Origin: Lycocorax pyrrhopterus obiensis
Lineage: Eukaryota; Chordata; Aves; Passeriformes; Paradisaeidae
DNA: 64,000 bases
Assembly: GCA_014706295.1 (NCBI GenBank)
Contig: JACSVZ010000007.1
Span: 57,116,975 to 57,180,974, forward strand
Direction of reading: 5' to 3'
Shown here one piece after another: positions 46,651 through 60,097 of this stretch. Each line of letters opens with the position of its first letter. Within the stretch, counting starts at the first letter, position 1. Below the pieces are notes generated by a model. It saw only the letters and a list, made by a program, of their open reading frames with translations. It searched no databases and was not told the origin of the DNA. Both the position numbers and the translations under genes were made by a program.

Positions 46651-49488
46651 CACTTTAGCAGGAGACACATTACTGCCTTATTAAAAAAAAAAAATTGCTT
46701 TCTGCAGGACTTTTTGCATGTACAGGAGCAAAGATGTATACACACAAACTGAATTTAGGTCACTTTATAAAAATCTAGGGATTGGAAATCATATTGCACT
46801 TTAGAAATATGAACTACTGGATATTCCTTTTCCCCAAGATCATAAGAATGAGGTATTCAGTTAGAGTTACATCCTGAAAATCTGGTCCTTAGTATTTTGC
46901 TGTTGCCCTGGGGTTGTAAATTAGAGATGTCCTAAGACAGTAACACAATTCCACAGTACATCCGTCTCAGTCCTGCCTGGGATTGCATGGGAAAAACGCA
47001 CTCCCGTTCCATACAGATCTGTGAAGGTTTTCAGAAACATTCCTCATCCTAAACTGTGGCAAGAGGCCAGCACTTCAAACGTTTTTGGTTACAGTGAAAT
47101 CCCCCAGGACCACAATTTGGAAACATCAAAGCTCAACATGCTCCCCCCAGCATTCTCCAGCTGCTAGTCTGGCACTCAACAATAAAACAGTAGCTGCTGC
47201 GGATTAAAACTGGCATGGTTCCTCTCTCACCTATTCCTTGAAACCAGTTCAAAATCCATTGTTGCTGCTTCTTCAAAGGCCTGTACCTCTGAAAAGCGCA
47301 TTGCAATCCACAAGTGTGAATCAATGTCTTTGAATTTTAGTGACTCTGCCTTGTAGGGTGCTTAATCCCACCTGGGACTCACGGCCCAGCAGCAGATAAG
47401 AAGCCAGACAGGTGATCTGTCAAGAAGCTATCAGGAGTTCCTTAGATGAGTCTAGCCTTGAGAAAGACCTTCAAGAAAAGTCCAGGCCCTTGAGGAAATA
47501 CGATTAGTCACCAACAGCTCGCTCCCATCCTTGTCTCGCCCACACCAAGCGACTGCAGTAAATCCACCAGCGGGAATTGCACGCTATCCAGTTTCCTGGT
47601 ATTGTGCCACTGCAAAGAGCTCAGGTCACACTAATTGCTGCTTAATGTTCACTGTCCACAGCTTTTAGCAGCAGGATTTATCTTACCAGGTGCCTCCAGC
47701 TTCCCTGGAGAGAGAACCTGCGCTAGCACCAGTCAGCTGTGACATGGAAGAAGTTCTAATCCAGGACAAGGCAGAAAAGGAAAAAAGACAAGGAGATAAC
47801 AAGTGGACAGTAGTGGAAACTGGTAAGAGCTCAATGTGAGAGGGAAGCATCTGGAACAGTCATGAGAAAATTCTTCCAGATGGGCTGGGAGTTGTCATTC
47901 CCTCCTAAGGGACCCATGATAAAGGAACTGTGTGTAAGGGCAGAACTCTCCCTGGCTTCCACCATGCAGAACCAGCTTTTAGGAGAAATTCTCTTTCAGA
48001 CTTGGGAGAGAGAACTTGCCAGTCTCCCTGCCCAAGCCTGACACTAGGACCTGAATCCCTGGCTCACAGGGAGGCTGCTGAATAAACAGGGAATTCTCGC
48101 TCCATCACCTGAGCAATGAGGCTTCCCACCAGGCTGAGCAATTGCTCTTAATCCTGACATACCAAGCCAATTGCTAACCATCCCTCACCATGAAAGTTTT
48201 GTTAACATTGCACATTTGGGATGCTGGATAATCACATGTTCTCTCTCCCTTTTAGTCCCTCTTTCACTTATCCACGTTAATATTTCATTGAGTTAAAGTA
48301 GTTACTCTATTCTCCTTCACCTTTTCCCCACTGCCACCAGTATGATTTTACTAAAATGATTTATCTGTTTATTCCAGTAAAATTTTCCCCTCCTCCGAAG
48401 CCAGACAAGAAGGAGAAAAGTTTCATTTAGAAAGATTTGGAATTCCTGAAATAGATGACAGCTGAGAAAAGACTGGCATGTTAAATCATTCAACTTCACA
48501 AACACCCTACTCTCATTTAGGCTTGACAGATGTAAATGCCAGCCAGGTACTACCTACTAGTAATGCTATCTTTACTTAAATTAAGCAAATACATAATACA
48601 AAATCCTTTTCATGTATGTTAGCCATCTGCAGAAGAGTGGATCTCTAGCTGCTTTTTCCCCCCCAGTTTTTCATTTATGTCATGTACAGTGGTGGGAGGA
48701 CAGGCTTAACACTTTCTTCAGGTTAAATAACTAAGAGATCATCAAATGCTTCTAAATCATGTCACAAGTTCTGCCAGTGTCCTGTCCTGAATAACATATA
48801 TTTTTTTATGCAACCATGAATCAAAAATACTGACTAGGCCTGCAGCAACCGCAGTGATGAGATAGCAGGATAAGGGCAATCTGTAAGAAAGCCAGTCTTC
48901 GCAAACGTACGCAAGTACAAAAATGCCTACCAGACAAAATAAGAAACTGAAGGATTTTATCCATTTAGAAACCAGGCAAAAAACACATGCAATGCCAGAT
49001 TGAAATTTAGACTGAACAGGAGGTTTCAAACCAATTGCCAGGTCCACCAAGAAGCAACACCTCCTGCTCCACATAGCAGACTCCTGGTTATATTGGCAGG
49101 TGCAGAGAGATCTGCTTCGGGCATGGCACTGAGGTCGTGGCGCCAGTTTACTGAAGGTCACTCTGAACACAATATACTCCAGAGACTTGGCTTATCTCAG
49201 CTGAAAATTGCAGGGGGTGGAAGGATGGGATGGTGATAGGCTTCAAATAAAAAGATCCCCATGTCTGAGGTTTTTCACTAAAAGAAGATTTTCTATCAGG
49301 AGAATTCCCAGCTGCAGTCTGAGACCCAGTGGCTGTCCCTTGCTCACAAGGTGATTCACTCAAACAAGAGGCTTACCTCTTGGTATTTTCTTGTTCAGTG
49401 TATGAATGCCAAGCAAATACTCAGGCAAAACTGGTTGTTTTAGAGGTGGGAAATTGGATTATTGCAGTGCTCACCTCTTTGTGGATTG
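46651..49488. other. Gene-free stretch
   Basis: A 137-codon minus frame (48757-49170) has a hydrophobic middle but no recognisable family. At 47560-47700 GC-balanced, non-repetitive sequence contains TCAGGTCACACTAATTGC. A 12-A run sits at about 46683-46694. Nothing firmer is visible. Confidence 0.45.
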
Positions 49489-49551
49489 ATGCCTTGCACT
49501 GGGAGGAGGGAATGGGAGCTTGAGCATAATGCCTTACACTGGGAGGAGGCA
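49489..49551 (+). repeat. Two-copy tandem duplication, 40-bp period
   Basis: ATGCCTTGCACTGGGAGGAG (49489) and ATGCCTTACACTGGGAGGAG (49529) are near-identical words spaced 40 bp apart. Sequence after each copy is only weakly alike, so the duplication is old or partial. Confidence 0.75.
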
Positions 49552-52499
49552 ACAGAGCCTCTTCTCATTTTTATACCATCCAGACAAATGAACAGTCAAA
49601 AATGCAGGGACAAGGGATTCAACAGTGAAAAAACAGGTAGCACTTTCTGTCTGACATGAGGAGTTCCTGCCACTGTGACAGTCCCCATGCCGAAGGAGGA
49701 AATCTTGGACATCCACTCTGGGGGCTCCAGGATTTGTCTGGATCTGAGCCCTTCTGTTCCAGGCATTGTGCAGCTTATAGCATACATAAAACCAGCCCAT
49801 ATCCCAAAATACTTGTAAAGTGTCTAAGATGCTGCCATTAAGTAATTAGGTAGCAAGAGGGGGAAGTCCAGTATCCTGGCCAGGTCAGTATCCAGGGTTT
49901 GCTGTCTGCAGTGAGACTGCCCCACCCAGCCACCCTCATACCAAAACCTTTATCTCCCACCTCTGTCCCTTCGTCAGCCCCATGTGCCAGATGAAACCCG
50001 TTAGCCTGTTTAAGGCTGACCAAGAGACCCTTTCCCCAACATATCAGATCACTCTAAGTGCTTGGGAGAGAGAAAACAGATCCCCAGGTCTGCACCCAAT
50101 TTTCGTTCTGATTCTCCCTGTACAACCTCCCCTGGAAAAAACATCTTGGGATTTGGCATAGGTAAATGCTTCCTTAAAAAAAACCAAGGACCTCAGGATA
50201 TGCCCTAGGGATGACAGAAACTTGTGGCATACACAAGTGGGCAGATCCAATTCTCTGTCTTTAGCTCTATCTGCAGTGGTGCAGTTTTAATAGAATTGTT
50301 CAAGCTCCTTCTCAAGGCGTACGCTGAAAACAAGAGCTGAGTTCAACTCCTGTTAATTACATCACTCACTGGTGGAATGTCCAAGGTTTCAGACATCTCC
50401 CCAGAAACTTTAGGAAGAAAACAAGACTCTTTCTCCACTTTCTTGTTAATTCAAATCAGTCACTTGCTTTTCTGAGGTGGCTCAGCTCTGCTGCTCTGTG
50501 GGCGAGAGAAACCTCTTGTAAAGGGACAGAAAGAGGCTTGATGTGTCCTGAGAACTGCAGGTAGTTTCCACACTGCCAAGCACAGCCAAAAGCCTTGAGG
50601 GCAGCCATTGGGAGGACAGCAGGTTTATGCCTACAGCAAGCTGTGGCAGCTCCATCCCAGGAGCCTCAGAGATGCCAAGACTGAGCCAATACAAAAATCT
50701 GCTCAGGAGAAACGTGTCTCAGAGCAGCAGCTCCGGTGCTGTGAGCTCCACAGGGGCAAGTAGGGCAGTGACCAAGTCCAAAATCCCCTGCACCACCCAT
50801 CCAAATGTCCTGCTGGGACAGGTCCTGAGGATGTGTAATCTCTGGTGAGTTGCTGAGAGTCTTCAGCCTCTATGGCCCCTTGTGAGACCTCCTGGTATTC
50901 ATCCCAGCCCAGGAGGTGCTTGTATACTGGTAAGGTCAAGACTTGGGCTAGCAGGAGCAGGGCCACACAGTATCCAGCAAAATTATGGCTGTAGCAAGTA
51001 AGAGCAAACATTAGTGTGCTAGACACTGTACATAAACCTCTTCAATAAAAAATTCTGAATATACAGGCTGTAAAACTGTATATAGGACATTAAATACCTA
51101 GAACACCAAATTCTGCACTAGAGTTCCCCTTAGATTGCTGAACTGTGTCAGCTCCACTGTGTTTCAGACACATTCAGATGCGAGCTCAGGCTGGGATGTT
51201 TCCCTCCTACTTGGCAGCGTAGCCTATCCTCCGGGAAGAGTTCAGAGAGAGGTATTCCTCACTGCAGGGAAAACAGCAGCGCGTTTTAAACCTACCTCTA
51301 AATAACCCTGACAGTCTTTCTGAAAAAAAGGATTTGGTTTTCTTTGGCAGCAACGTCTGCTGCACACCCAGATGCTTTCTGTGCCCACCCCAGCGGGCTC
51401 AGCCCAGCCCAAAATCTGTCAGGGTCTCTGACAGAAGCAAACACCAAAGAACAGCCCTTCACTTCTCCTGGAGATGCACAGAAAAATCCCTTCCTCTCTG
51501 TGATGCAAATTCCAGTTCTCTCCACACCTTTCACACACCCTCCTCTCCGATACTGTCCCTGAGCTCAGCTGCCACCAAATCTGACTGATGAAAGGTGGCA
51601 GCTCTATTACATTAATTCCCTCCAGAAAACAGGAAAAAAGCCTCACATGCTTTTCATATCAAACACATAACACATTTCAGAGTTTCTCTGCATGCTCTGT
51701 CTTCTCTTCTGCACGAAACGTGGCCGTCGAGGGGAGTGCTCCCCAGACTGGGGGATGCTCTTGTCAAACAAATGGCAGATTTTCATTTATTGCTATTTTC
51801 ATATTAGGCACACATGCAAGATTAAGTATGCTCATGCTATCTTTGGCAGATCCAGTATGATAGCTGCCTGCAGCTGCTCCAGTCTAATGGACCCAAGCCC
51901 TATCTGGGTGGCCTGAAAGGTGTGTTTGTAGAAGACAGCCGTAGGGCTCCAGTACGTGAACTCACACCAAAAGTGCAGTCTTAAGAGAAAATTAAGAAAA
52001 GCCATGTCCCTAAATTTTCCCAAAGTAGGAATCTTTTATATACAAATTATCACGCTGCATAAACTCAAATTAAAACGCCTCCCGTAACCGCATCTTCATT
52101 TTAATGACAGCCTGCTTTCACCCTCATAATCCACTGCTCATCGTACCACTATGGATGGATTTTACAGCTTAAACACCATCTTGGTATCAGGTAATTGCAC
52201 TAACCTGTGAAAAGTTTCTCCACACTGGAGTAATTCCCAATAAACACTGTTATTTGATCACCTGTATCTCTGGTTTTTTTCTTTAGTTCCCTTTTACGAA
52301 GCCTGTGCTATGGTTTGTCCCAATACTGTGCCCTGAGGGTTGGCAAAACCCCTTTGCCACGAGATTAACCACAAGGAAAGGATCTGGACCAGAAAACCCA
52401 TTTTGCCTGATAAAAACATTATTTACTGACAACCTTCACAATTTATTCAAGCCAAAACACACTGAGAGAGGCAATTGTCTCTAGTGTCTTTAGGATTTA
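49552..52499. other. Gene-free stretch
   Basis: Short chance frames only. The part at 52050-52260 is AT-rich and non-repetitive, with TTTTAATGACAG and GGTAATTGCAC words. No named repeat or exon. Confidence 0.5.
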
Positions 52500-53162
52500 G
52501 TGCTTTCCCCACACTACGCTTGCTTCCTAAGCCAGGCAGCTCACTCATCCCTCTGCACTAGACTGGGTCTTTCTTGGAGGGCACCCTCAAGCTCAGAGCC
52601 ATCTTTTCAGCATCTTCCCCAAGTTTCTGACCAGGCCCTCTGTCTCCAGAACAAGCTCAGCCCCAGCAGAAGCACAGCAAATGTCCCCAGGACACCCAAC
52701 CCACGTCAGAAAACTGGCCTGGGCAGCCGGCTTTGTAACGAGCACAAATCAGCCAGGAAAGCTGAAAACACTTGGCCGTTGTCTTCTCCACCCTTGTATA
52801 AAGGAAGGAGCAAAGCTCCCAGACTCCGGTCGCAGCCCGAGGACTCGGAGGCACAGCGGGTCCCAGACGAGCCCCAGCGAACACAAGGCAGCAGGATACG
52901 GAAACTTCCCTTGGCAGCCAGACGTGCCTTTTACAAAAGCAGGGGAACTAACTGCATTTTGCCACTCCTCAGTTTTGGGCCAGTTCCCAAAGGCTCTTTG
53001 TGCCGCGCCGGGCGGAGGAAGCCGACCACCCCGAGGAACAAAGGGCTGGGGGACAGCCCCAGCTTCGGGCTGGTGCTGCTCTCCTTGGCAGCAGACTCTT
53101 CCCTGAAAATCCCTACCAAGCCTTTTCCTTTAAGACTTTGTCCAAAATCCTCTGCAGTTTAG
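52500..53162 (+). other. Longest open frame of the window in GC-rich sequence
   Basis: An open frame of about 220 codons, starting from GTG rather than ATG, crosses a CpG-enriched segment (about 52825-53060). Its translation is Ser/Pro/Arg/Lys-rich without domain, repeat or signal peptide that I recognise. Two other plus frames (141 and 116 codons) and minus frames of 75 and 62 codons overlap it, so low stop density explains the length. I do not call it a gene. The CpG-rich core could be regulatory. Confidence 0.3.
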
Positions 53163-55889
53163 GGACTGCACACCATTCAATGGCCTTGGAGCCAGACCCT
53201 CCTTTGCATTACTCTACTGGCCACAGCAGGAGGGAATGGCTTTACAGCAATTCCTGGGAAACTGAGAGAAAAAGCAATGGGTGGCCAGACATGCATCACC
53301 TCCTTCGCACAGTTTTCTGGTACAGGGTCCAGCCCTGCTGCTGGATGTAGGAGTCAGACTCTGACAGAAGAGGATTATTTTGAAATCTAACAATGAAAGA
53401 CTGTTCTTCTTGTTACAAAGTGAAAAAGAGAGTGAGAGAGGGAAAGTCCCTTCTGCAGTAGTTTCTCAGGCACAAGAGAGAATATGAACAGGTTTTGCAG
53501 GAGCAAGAGGGGAACTGGGGTCACCCCGTTACTCTCTTACAATACTTTGCCGTGGAGAACAGCTGCACATTTAAAGAGTGGTTAAAGTGGATGCACATGC
53601 AGACACACATTTATTCGGCACTGCTCCTTGGGGCACTGCAGCCACAAGTCCCACAGAGGGGTGTCTCTCCCTTCCTGCATGGCCCCCACACCCAGATGGG
53701 CTGGTTTGGGGAGCTTCTCAGGTCCCCAGCCTTCACAGGAAAGTAGGGCTCACCAAAATGAGCACTCTCTCTCTGTGTCAGACCGTATCTCTACCTTCCT
53801 CTCCTCAGCACAGCAACACCTCCCAGCCCACCAAAGTGGTCCTTTGAGTGTGTCAATGGGACCAAAAACCTAGAAAAGGACAAGGGGAACTCATTAAGTT
53901 GTTTTTACAGCAAGGAAACACCCACCCAAGTAATTTCACATGGCCAAAATGGCCAGTCAAAGAACAGCCTTCAACAATTGCCCAAGTCTGCTGGCCTCAA
54001 AGGAGTGAGAAAATCTCAAAGCTTTTGGATGACAAACTGGAGCATAACTGGAACATCTGCATCTAAGTCGAGCACAGGAAGCAGTGTGGGTGCACAGAAG
54101 ACATGGAAACACTTGGGGACAAATGCTTTCTGCCACGGCTCCAGCAGTGCTGTACCACACAGCCACTCCTGTTCCCTGGCTCCTCCATCCCGGCTCTCCA
54201 TGGCAGGGCAACGTGTGCACGGTGTATTGCTGGAAGCTGGGAGTGACCTCAGCTGGGGCAGGTGCTCACATGAATTCACTGGTTCAGGAAACTCATCCGC
54301 CAGTGGGTTTACTGAGGAAGGAGCTACCACACACCCAGGCCATCCAAACTCCTTTGCCAGGCCACTGCAGCACCACCTGTCCTACCAAACCCAAATCTAA
54401 AAACCATGGAAAAAATTTTAGTGACTGCCACAGAAGCAGGAGGCCAGTAAAGTCATGCACTATGGCCAGTGCACTTTGCATTTGGGAGGTCATTTCCTTG
54501 CTCCTGGGGAGATGTGGCTCTGCTGGGGATGGGGATTTTCTCCCTGTCACCCTCCTGTCTCAGGCCATACAGCCACACCAGGCAGTGGTAATGGAGGGGT
54601 GAGATTTTGCAGCCCTCTCTGGGAAACCTGGATCTGATATATTCAGTGCATCCACTCTGTTTTCTATGTTAGGTGCCTGGCATTAGTCTGTATTAGGAGT
54701 AGCAGTTCAGCCACTGACTTGGAAGAAGTGGGGAAGACCAGGATGGTGGTTTTTCCACAGCTGAGGGATCCCACATGCCTGAGGAATTTCCCTCTCTTGC
54801 TCTATTAGTAGCAGCAGGAGTGAGTGATGGGGGCAAACCTGTTATCACATTACAGCCTGAAGTGCCTGTGCTCCGCTCTCAGCTTTCCCACTGGATGAGA
54901 AGTGTAAACACCTCTCCCTCACACCCCAAGCCCCAGCACACGGAGACCGGCAGCTCCACCGTGGAGGTGGCCACGGAGACACTGCAGCAGGGTTTGGGTT
55001 TCCTGCCAAGGCAGTGCAGGGACAATCCAGCACATTGAAAAATGATCTGAGGGGCTGCACTTCGAACCCCCCCTGCTCTGTCTCTATCAACTCATTCCTC
55101 ATCCAGCTGCTACGAAAATACTCCTGGAGTGCTCAGAGGTTATGTACTATGACTTGGCCGTTTGCCAGTTCAGTGAGGCTCTTTTTTTAATATTAAGGCC
55201 TTAAAACTCCTGCTAGAACTGAGTCCTACAGCACAAACCCTCATTGCTACAGCTTAGCTGCCAAAACATTGCATCAGCCATCACAATAGCCTGGCACCAA
55301 CTAAAGAAATACAACGTCTTCTCCTTGTGCTCAGCTCAGAGCACAGATGTCAAAGTCATAGATGGCTGGAGCTGCTTGGAGATTTTGGGATGAGACTAAA
55401 GTTTTGTCAAAACATTCGAGTTTCCTGGAACAGGAATTGTTTTATTCAAAGCCTCTCCAGTCTGATAAACATTAGCTTGGTGCAAGGCAGAGGTTTCCAG
55501 TAGGTCAGCAATGAGAACTGGGACCAGTTCAAAAGCAGGTGATGAATCCAGGCAAAAGTGCAGGGCCCCAAACAGCTGTATAATGTCATTGTAATGTTGG
55601 CCACCATCCTGATAACAAAGCCGCTTTCACTGAGCAGCTGCATGGTCTAGGGACATCCACTTTGCCAGAAAAATGGAAATATTTTACTAATGTTCATAGT
55701 GAGATCAAAAGCAGACATACAGAAACCAACATTTCTGGCCAAAGAGGCAGCCTAGTTTCCAGACAACTGTCTTCACAATCTCAGATCCAACTCTCTGCCT
55801 CCAGTCTCCTTGCATTCCCTATTTCCTTGTTCAGACATCTCACCTTCATGAGGATTAATTTTCCTTTGGCTTCCATGCTACACTTCTGA
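53163..55889. other. Gene-free stretch
   Basis: Between 53950 and 54600 several frames over 100 codons overlap on both strands (plus 140 and 172, minus 104), again a composition effect. A small GA-rich run is at 53424-53446. No recognised element. Confidence 0.5.
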
Positions 55890-56905
55890 CCTGTTTCCAC
55901 TCATACCTCTCTCACAATCTCTCCGAAGATCCTCCTCACCTCCCTCATCTCCTGATGAGAGGACCCTGCTCTAAACACTGCCTCCTCCCATCGCTTCCAA
56001 GACCACTCCCGTCCCAGACACAAGTTCAGCCAACCCATACATGCAGGTGGCTCCTGGCTCAACCCTGACTCCAGACTGCTCAAACAAAGCCATGCACTCT
56101 CCTTCAGCTGTGAGCTTAGACCACATCACTGAGACAGACTCGAGCCTCCCTCTACTTTCCACATCAGAGCCAGCAAGGTCACCCTTCCAGGGGCATTTCC
56201 AGTGGCAGATTTACCCAGGATCAGCACTGCCAAGCTAAACCTTCCAGGTTCAGTCCTAATACCGCTGCTCAGGCACGGCCTTTACTGCCATTCTGAACAG
56301 CCAAGAGCCTGGTCAAATTCTCATCTTCTCAGTTACTGCAGCATCATCTCTTCTGTCACTCACAAATGCAATCCTCTCCCCTTCATGGCCACTCTGAATG
56401 CTGCTGCAGAGACCCAAAATTTGCATCTCTGTGCCCTCAAAAACTCACCCCAGAGCACCAGCCCCAACACACCCCACTTTCTTTTCTTTTCCACCCACTC
56501 TCCCCACTACCTTTTATGCCTGGGCCAGGAGACCGCCTCCTGAGAGCTCAGCCTGAGGTACAGTTTTCCACAGCCACACTTTCAGACAGGTACCCTGACG
56601 CCTCACACATCTGAGCTGATCCTTCAAGTTCCCCTTTGCTACACCACCTCCAAGAATCTGGATGCTTCCTAAGCTTCTGCTAAGGTGCCACCACAGCCTG
56701 CTCTGCTGGCTGGCATCATGGCACTGATTCTTTCTGCTGCCTCATCTGTCGGTCCCCACCTGCTGTTGCTAACCCTGTATTTAGACTGCAAACTCTGAGC
56801 TGCACCTGACACCACCAAGTCCTGATGGAGCTATGAAAAACGACTGATAATAATAACATCATACACCTATCCTGACTACTGGACTTAGTTCAGATTTTGA
56901 AAAAG
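55890..56905 (+). mobile_element. Decayed ancient LINE, probably L2-like
   Basis: The plus strand is strikingly rich in C and T over about a kilobase. It contains phrases typical of old LINE 3' coding and untranslated sequence, among them ATCCTCTCCCCTTCATGGCC, ACTCTGAATGCTGCTGCAGA, CTTCAAGTTCCCCTTTGCTA and TGTATTTAGACTGCAAACTC, and ends in TGATAATAATAACATC. The 'TTAGACTGxAAxCTC' phrase is a hallmark of L2-type 3' ends and sets the plus orientation. Frames are broken throughout and no intact domain remains. The limits and the family (L2, old CR1 or another LINE) are uncertain. Confidence 0.42.
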
Positions 56906-59900
56906 CTTTAAGGCACCTTATATTTTATCAGTTCCGTTCACTCCCTAAAGCACTTCATCCCGAACACACCACTGTTCCTCATTGCTCTGGTCCCAGTGCA
57001 GCTTCCTGGAGCCCACTAGCAGTGGTATCACAGCAGAAACTGTGGCCATACCCATCTGCACTGCACTCAAAGCATGGAGAGGCAAAGATTCTGTATCCTG
57101 TTACCAGTTCCCAAGTATCCAAGAAAGTTCCTACACGGGAATCCAGCCAACTGCCTTGTCCTGCTTGAGGAAGGTGTTATTGTCCTACAGCTAAAGTAAC
57201 ATTTTATGGGCTTTGATGGTGTGCTGGGCATGGAGTTCCATGGGTCACCACACTTGCAGCACTGTCATTCCTGGGCAGGAAGTCATTCAGACACTTCTTT
57301 AGGCTCTGTCCAAAACACTGGTGCTCGTATTTATGATGCACAGTGTGTTAGTACCACAACATCAGGCATTCCTCAGTGCACACAGAATTGAGCAGAGACC
57401 AAGCTCTAAACTGATTTTTTTAGGGTTGGCAGTAGATCCAATTTTGATCTTGCCAAGCTGTCCAAGCTCAGGATTGGCCAGTGGCTGTCTCTCATTTTGG
57501 GGCCAGGAAGGCCAGAGGTAGCTGTTCATTCTGTTTTTGCATGTCCAACCCAGCTGCTTCCTGCTCCATACGCCCACCATCAGACATTGCCAGTTTGGTT
57601 TCTGCGGGACCTGCAGTGGCAGGAATTGATCTGGAGGATCACTGGGGATGGTCGTAAGGGCTGCACTGTGGATCCCTGCTCCTCATAGGAACAAACCAGC
57701 AAGCACTGCAGTGCAGAACTGCACCAGGCAGAGCATTTTTCCTGCTGAGCAGGTCCTGGCCCTGAGCACGGCCCATCCATCCCACTTCCAGGACCAGGCT
57801 AATGCTGCTGTGCAGCCCTGTGCCAAACAGCCCTGTCATCCTGCTCAAAGGCACCTGGTGAGTTCTGTTTGTCTGATGCAGACGTGCTCTCAGCCATGAT
57901 CCTGCCTGGAAGCACTTTCAATGCCATCAGTCAGACAAGCAAATATGAATTTGGGTCACCTCTGCCTACATTTTTTTTTTCCCCATCCCAAACGCCCTTC
58001 TTCTCTCCCTCCCTCTGTCTCAAGGACTCTCCCTCCTTGTTATTTTAGCAGGACAGGGAGTGCTGGAGCTGCCAAGCTGGGTACGTACCTTGGCTGCATC
58101 CTGACCTTGTGTTGGAATGAAACTTGTTTATCCAACTTCCTACAACACCCATGTTTCCACCAGAAAAAGCCATCCAGACGTGGAAAACTGATTTACAAGT
58201 TCAAAAACCAAGTTTGTTTCCTGTGCAGGGTAGTTTGCCTCAGCTCTAACAGGGGCGCCTGCTAGACCACAACAGAATGACAGTAAAAGCTGTGCCCTTA
58301 GAGTGGCCAGCAACCACCACCTCCAGCAAATCAACACAGACTCGTACCAAAAATAAATAAATAAATACTGCCAAAAGACACATTAACCTGCTTCTAATTG
58401 GGAGAGTTGCAGAATGGAAAAAACTTGTGAGAAGCATTAGAAGTAGAGCAGGGCAGAACAAATACCTTCTCCAGACACATTTCAGAAATAATTCTGTTAA
58501 TAAGAAACCCATGTCATTGTACAAGATGAGAGCCTCTGTCATATTGTTCCCCAGCACCTGATGCACAGAACAGCAAAGGGCCTGCAGTATAAGCAACAAC
58601 TCTGCCCAGACCATTTTTAGATCATGAAGTTGTTGCTGCTTCTTAGCTTGTATTTCAAAGCAGCCAGGAAAAACAAGGTTCACTCAAACGTACATGAGGA
58701 GAAGGTAAACTGCCTAGGAAGCCAAAAAATAAAGCCCGGGCAAAGGAAAATATTTTATGAGTTTTCTTGTAAAAAGAAACTTGCATGGATGGAGGAAACA
58801 ATCTGGTATTTAGCTGAAAGGCAGCACTAGATAAATGAAAGAGTCCCATAAAGCCATCACCCGAAGAGAAACTGGACTACAGAAGACTGATAAATCACCT
58901 CAGAGAAATGAGCTGGGGTGCAAACAAACAGGCAGGGTCACTGAAAGGAGAACAGCATTTGAGTGCGAAAGAAAAAGGCCCTGCACTCCTCAGACTTCCA
59001 GACAAGAGCAGGGTGTGCAGCCAGCTCACAAGCAGAGGAGATGACCATGACCACACTCGGGGACACTAAGAGCACGGCCCACATGCATTTCCATATCTGA
59101 GGAAAACTCACTGCTGTAATCAATCAATGGGACCCAAAATCTGACAATGACAACCTGGCGGGTGTGCAAAGAGAGGGCCCAGGGCATCCTTTGGGTTTCA
59201 CAGTAAACACACAAAGAAAGCATTGCACAAGAGCCTTCACCCAGCTACTGCTCAGAAATTACCCACAGCTGGCAACACGGCTTCTCCACCAGGACAGACT
59301 GAGATGATCCTTCTATAAAATATTGTCAATATGCATCAACAGCTGTTCAGATCCCCTGAGGCCTTCTGCAAACACATTAGGCTGGACAAAGCATGCAAAG
59401 TAGATCTCCAACCTCCTACCTGCACACCAATACTCCATCTAATGCTTTCTGCCACATCCAGATAACACCTCTCCTTTATCAGTTTTTGCCAGTGTTTCCC
59501 CCTTTTTGCTGGAAAGGGGAGGAAGTCCAGCCTGTCCCCACTGCTCTGAAGTTGACTTTCAGAAATACAATAGTTTTGTCTCAAATCTCCTCGATGTATT
59601 GTATCAATTCACCTCCACTGCCATAAACCGTGTGAATAGACCTCGGTGTGTGGGAGACAGATGAATACAGAAGGAGCAATTCTCAGGCTATGAAAGGAAA
59701 AGGGTTGGAAAGCTCCCAAAAAAAGTCTCATGCAGGTCAGTACAGGAGGCTCAGCTCTGCACCGTTGTGGGAGGAAGCAGCTTCATGTTACTGGTAGGTG
59801 AGGTGTGTGAAAGAACAATAAAACGCTTCAGTTGTGGGACACTTCAGGTTACACTTGGACGTTTCATGTCGCACTTAAATTAGCACACGTCAGAGGTGAC

Positions 59901-59985
59901 ATTTGCAGTGGCAGTAATGCCACTGAGCTGCTGCAACAAAAGCACGGGGTTTTATTACCCAGGGTTTTATGAAGCTCTCGCTTAC
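56906..59985. other. Gene-free stretch
   Basis: A 145-codon minus frame (58246-58683) is hydrophobic but unrecognised. A T-run is at about 57971-57980 and an AAAT repeat at 58350-58367. No repeat family seen. Confidence 0.5.
58350..58367 (+). repeat. Short AAAT simple repeat
   Basis: Four to five AAAT units in tandem. Confidence 0.75.
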
Positions 59986-60097
59986 AGAGAGGCCCCTTTA
60001 CGCCTGTCTGGCACTGGAGAATGGCCTTACAGTGGGCACAAACAACATCACATTCATCTTCATGCCCTCCATACTGGCAGAGGGCTGCAAAGGGCCC
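59986..60097 (-). CDS. Candidate Cys-rich internal exon, unrecognised product
   Basis: On the minus strand an acceptor with a pyrimidine tract (CTTATTTTTGCCACAG, its AG at 60099-60098) is followed by 112 bases. They end at a good donor, GTAAGC (59985-59980). The frame through it reads GPFAALCQYGGHEDECDVVC then AHCKAILQCQTGVKGP. That is five Cys and two His in about 36 residues, which could suit a zinc-binding segment, but the spacing (C-x8-C-x4-C-x2-C-x5-C) fits no family I can name. No partner exon is apparent. Chance is a serious alternative. Confidence 0.17.

Noticed and set aside
48757..49170. 137-codon minus frame with a hydrophobic middle
   Set aside because: The apparent membrane segments come from T-rich codons. 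No family is recognised.
53957..54602. Overlapping plus (140 and 172 codons) and minus (104 codons) frames
   Set aside because: Long frames on both strands at the same place indicate few stop words, not coding.
58246..58683. 145-codon minus frame, hydrophobic
   Set aside because: Same reasoning: no motif, and its end falls in ordinary sequence.
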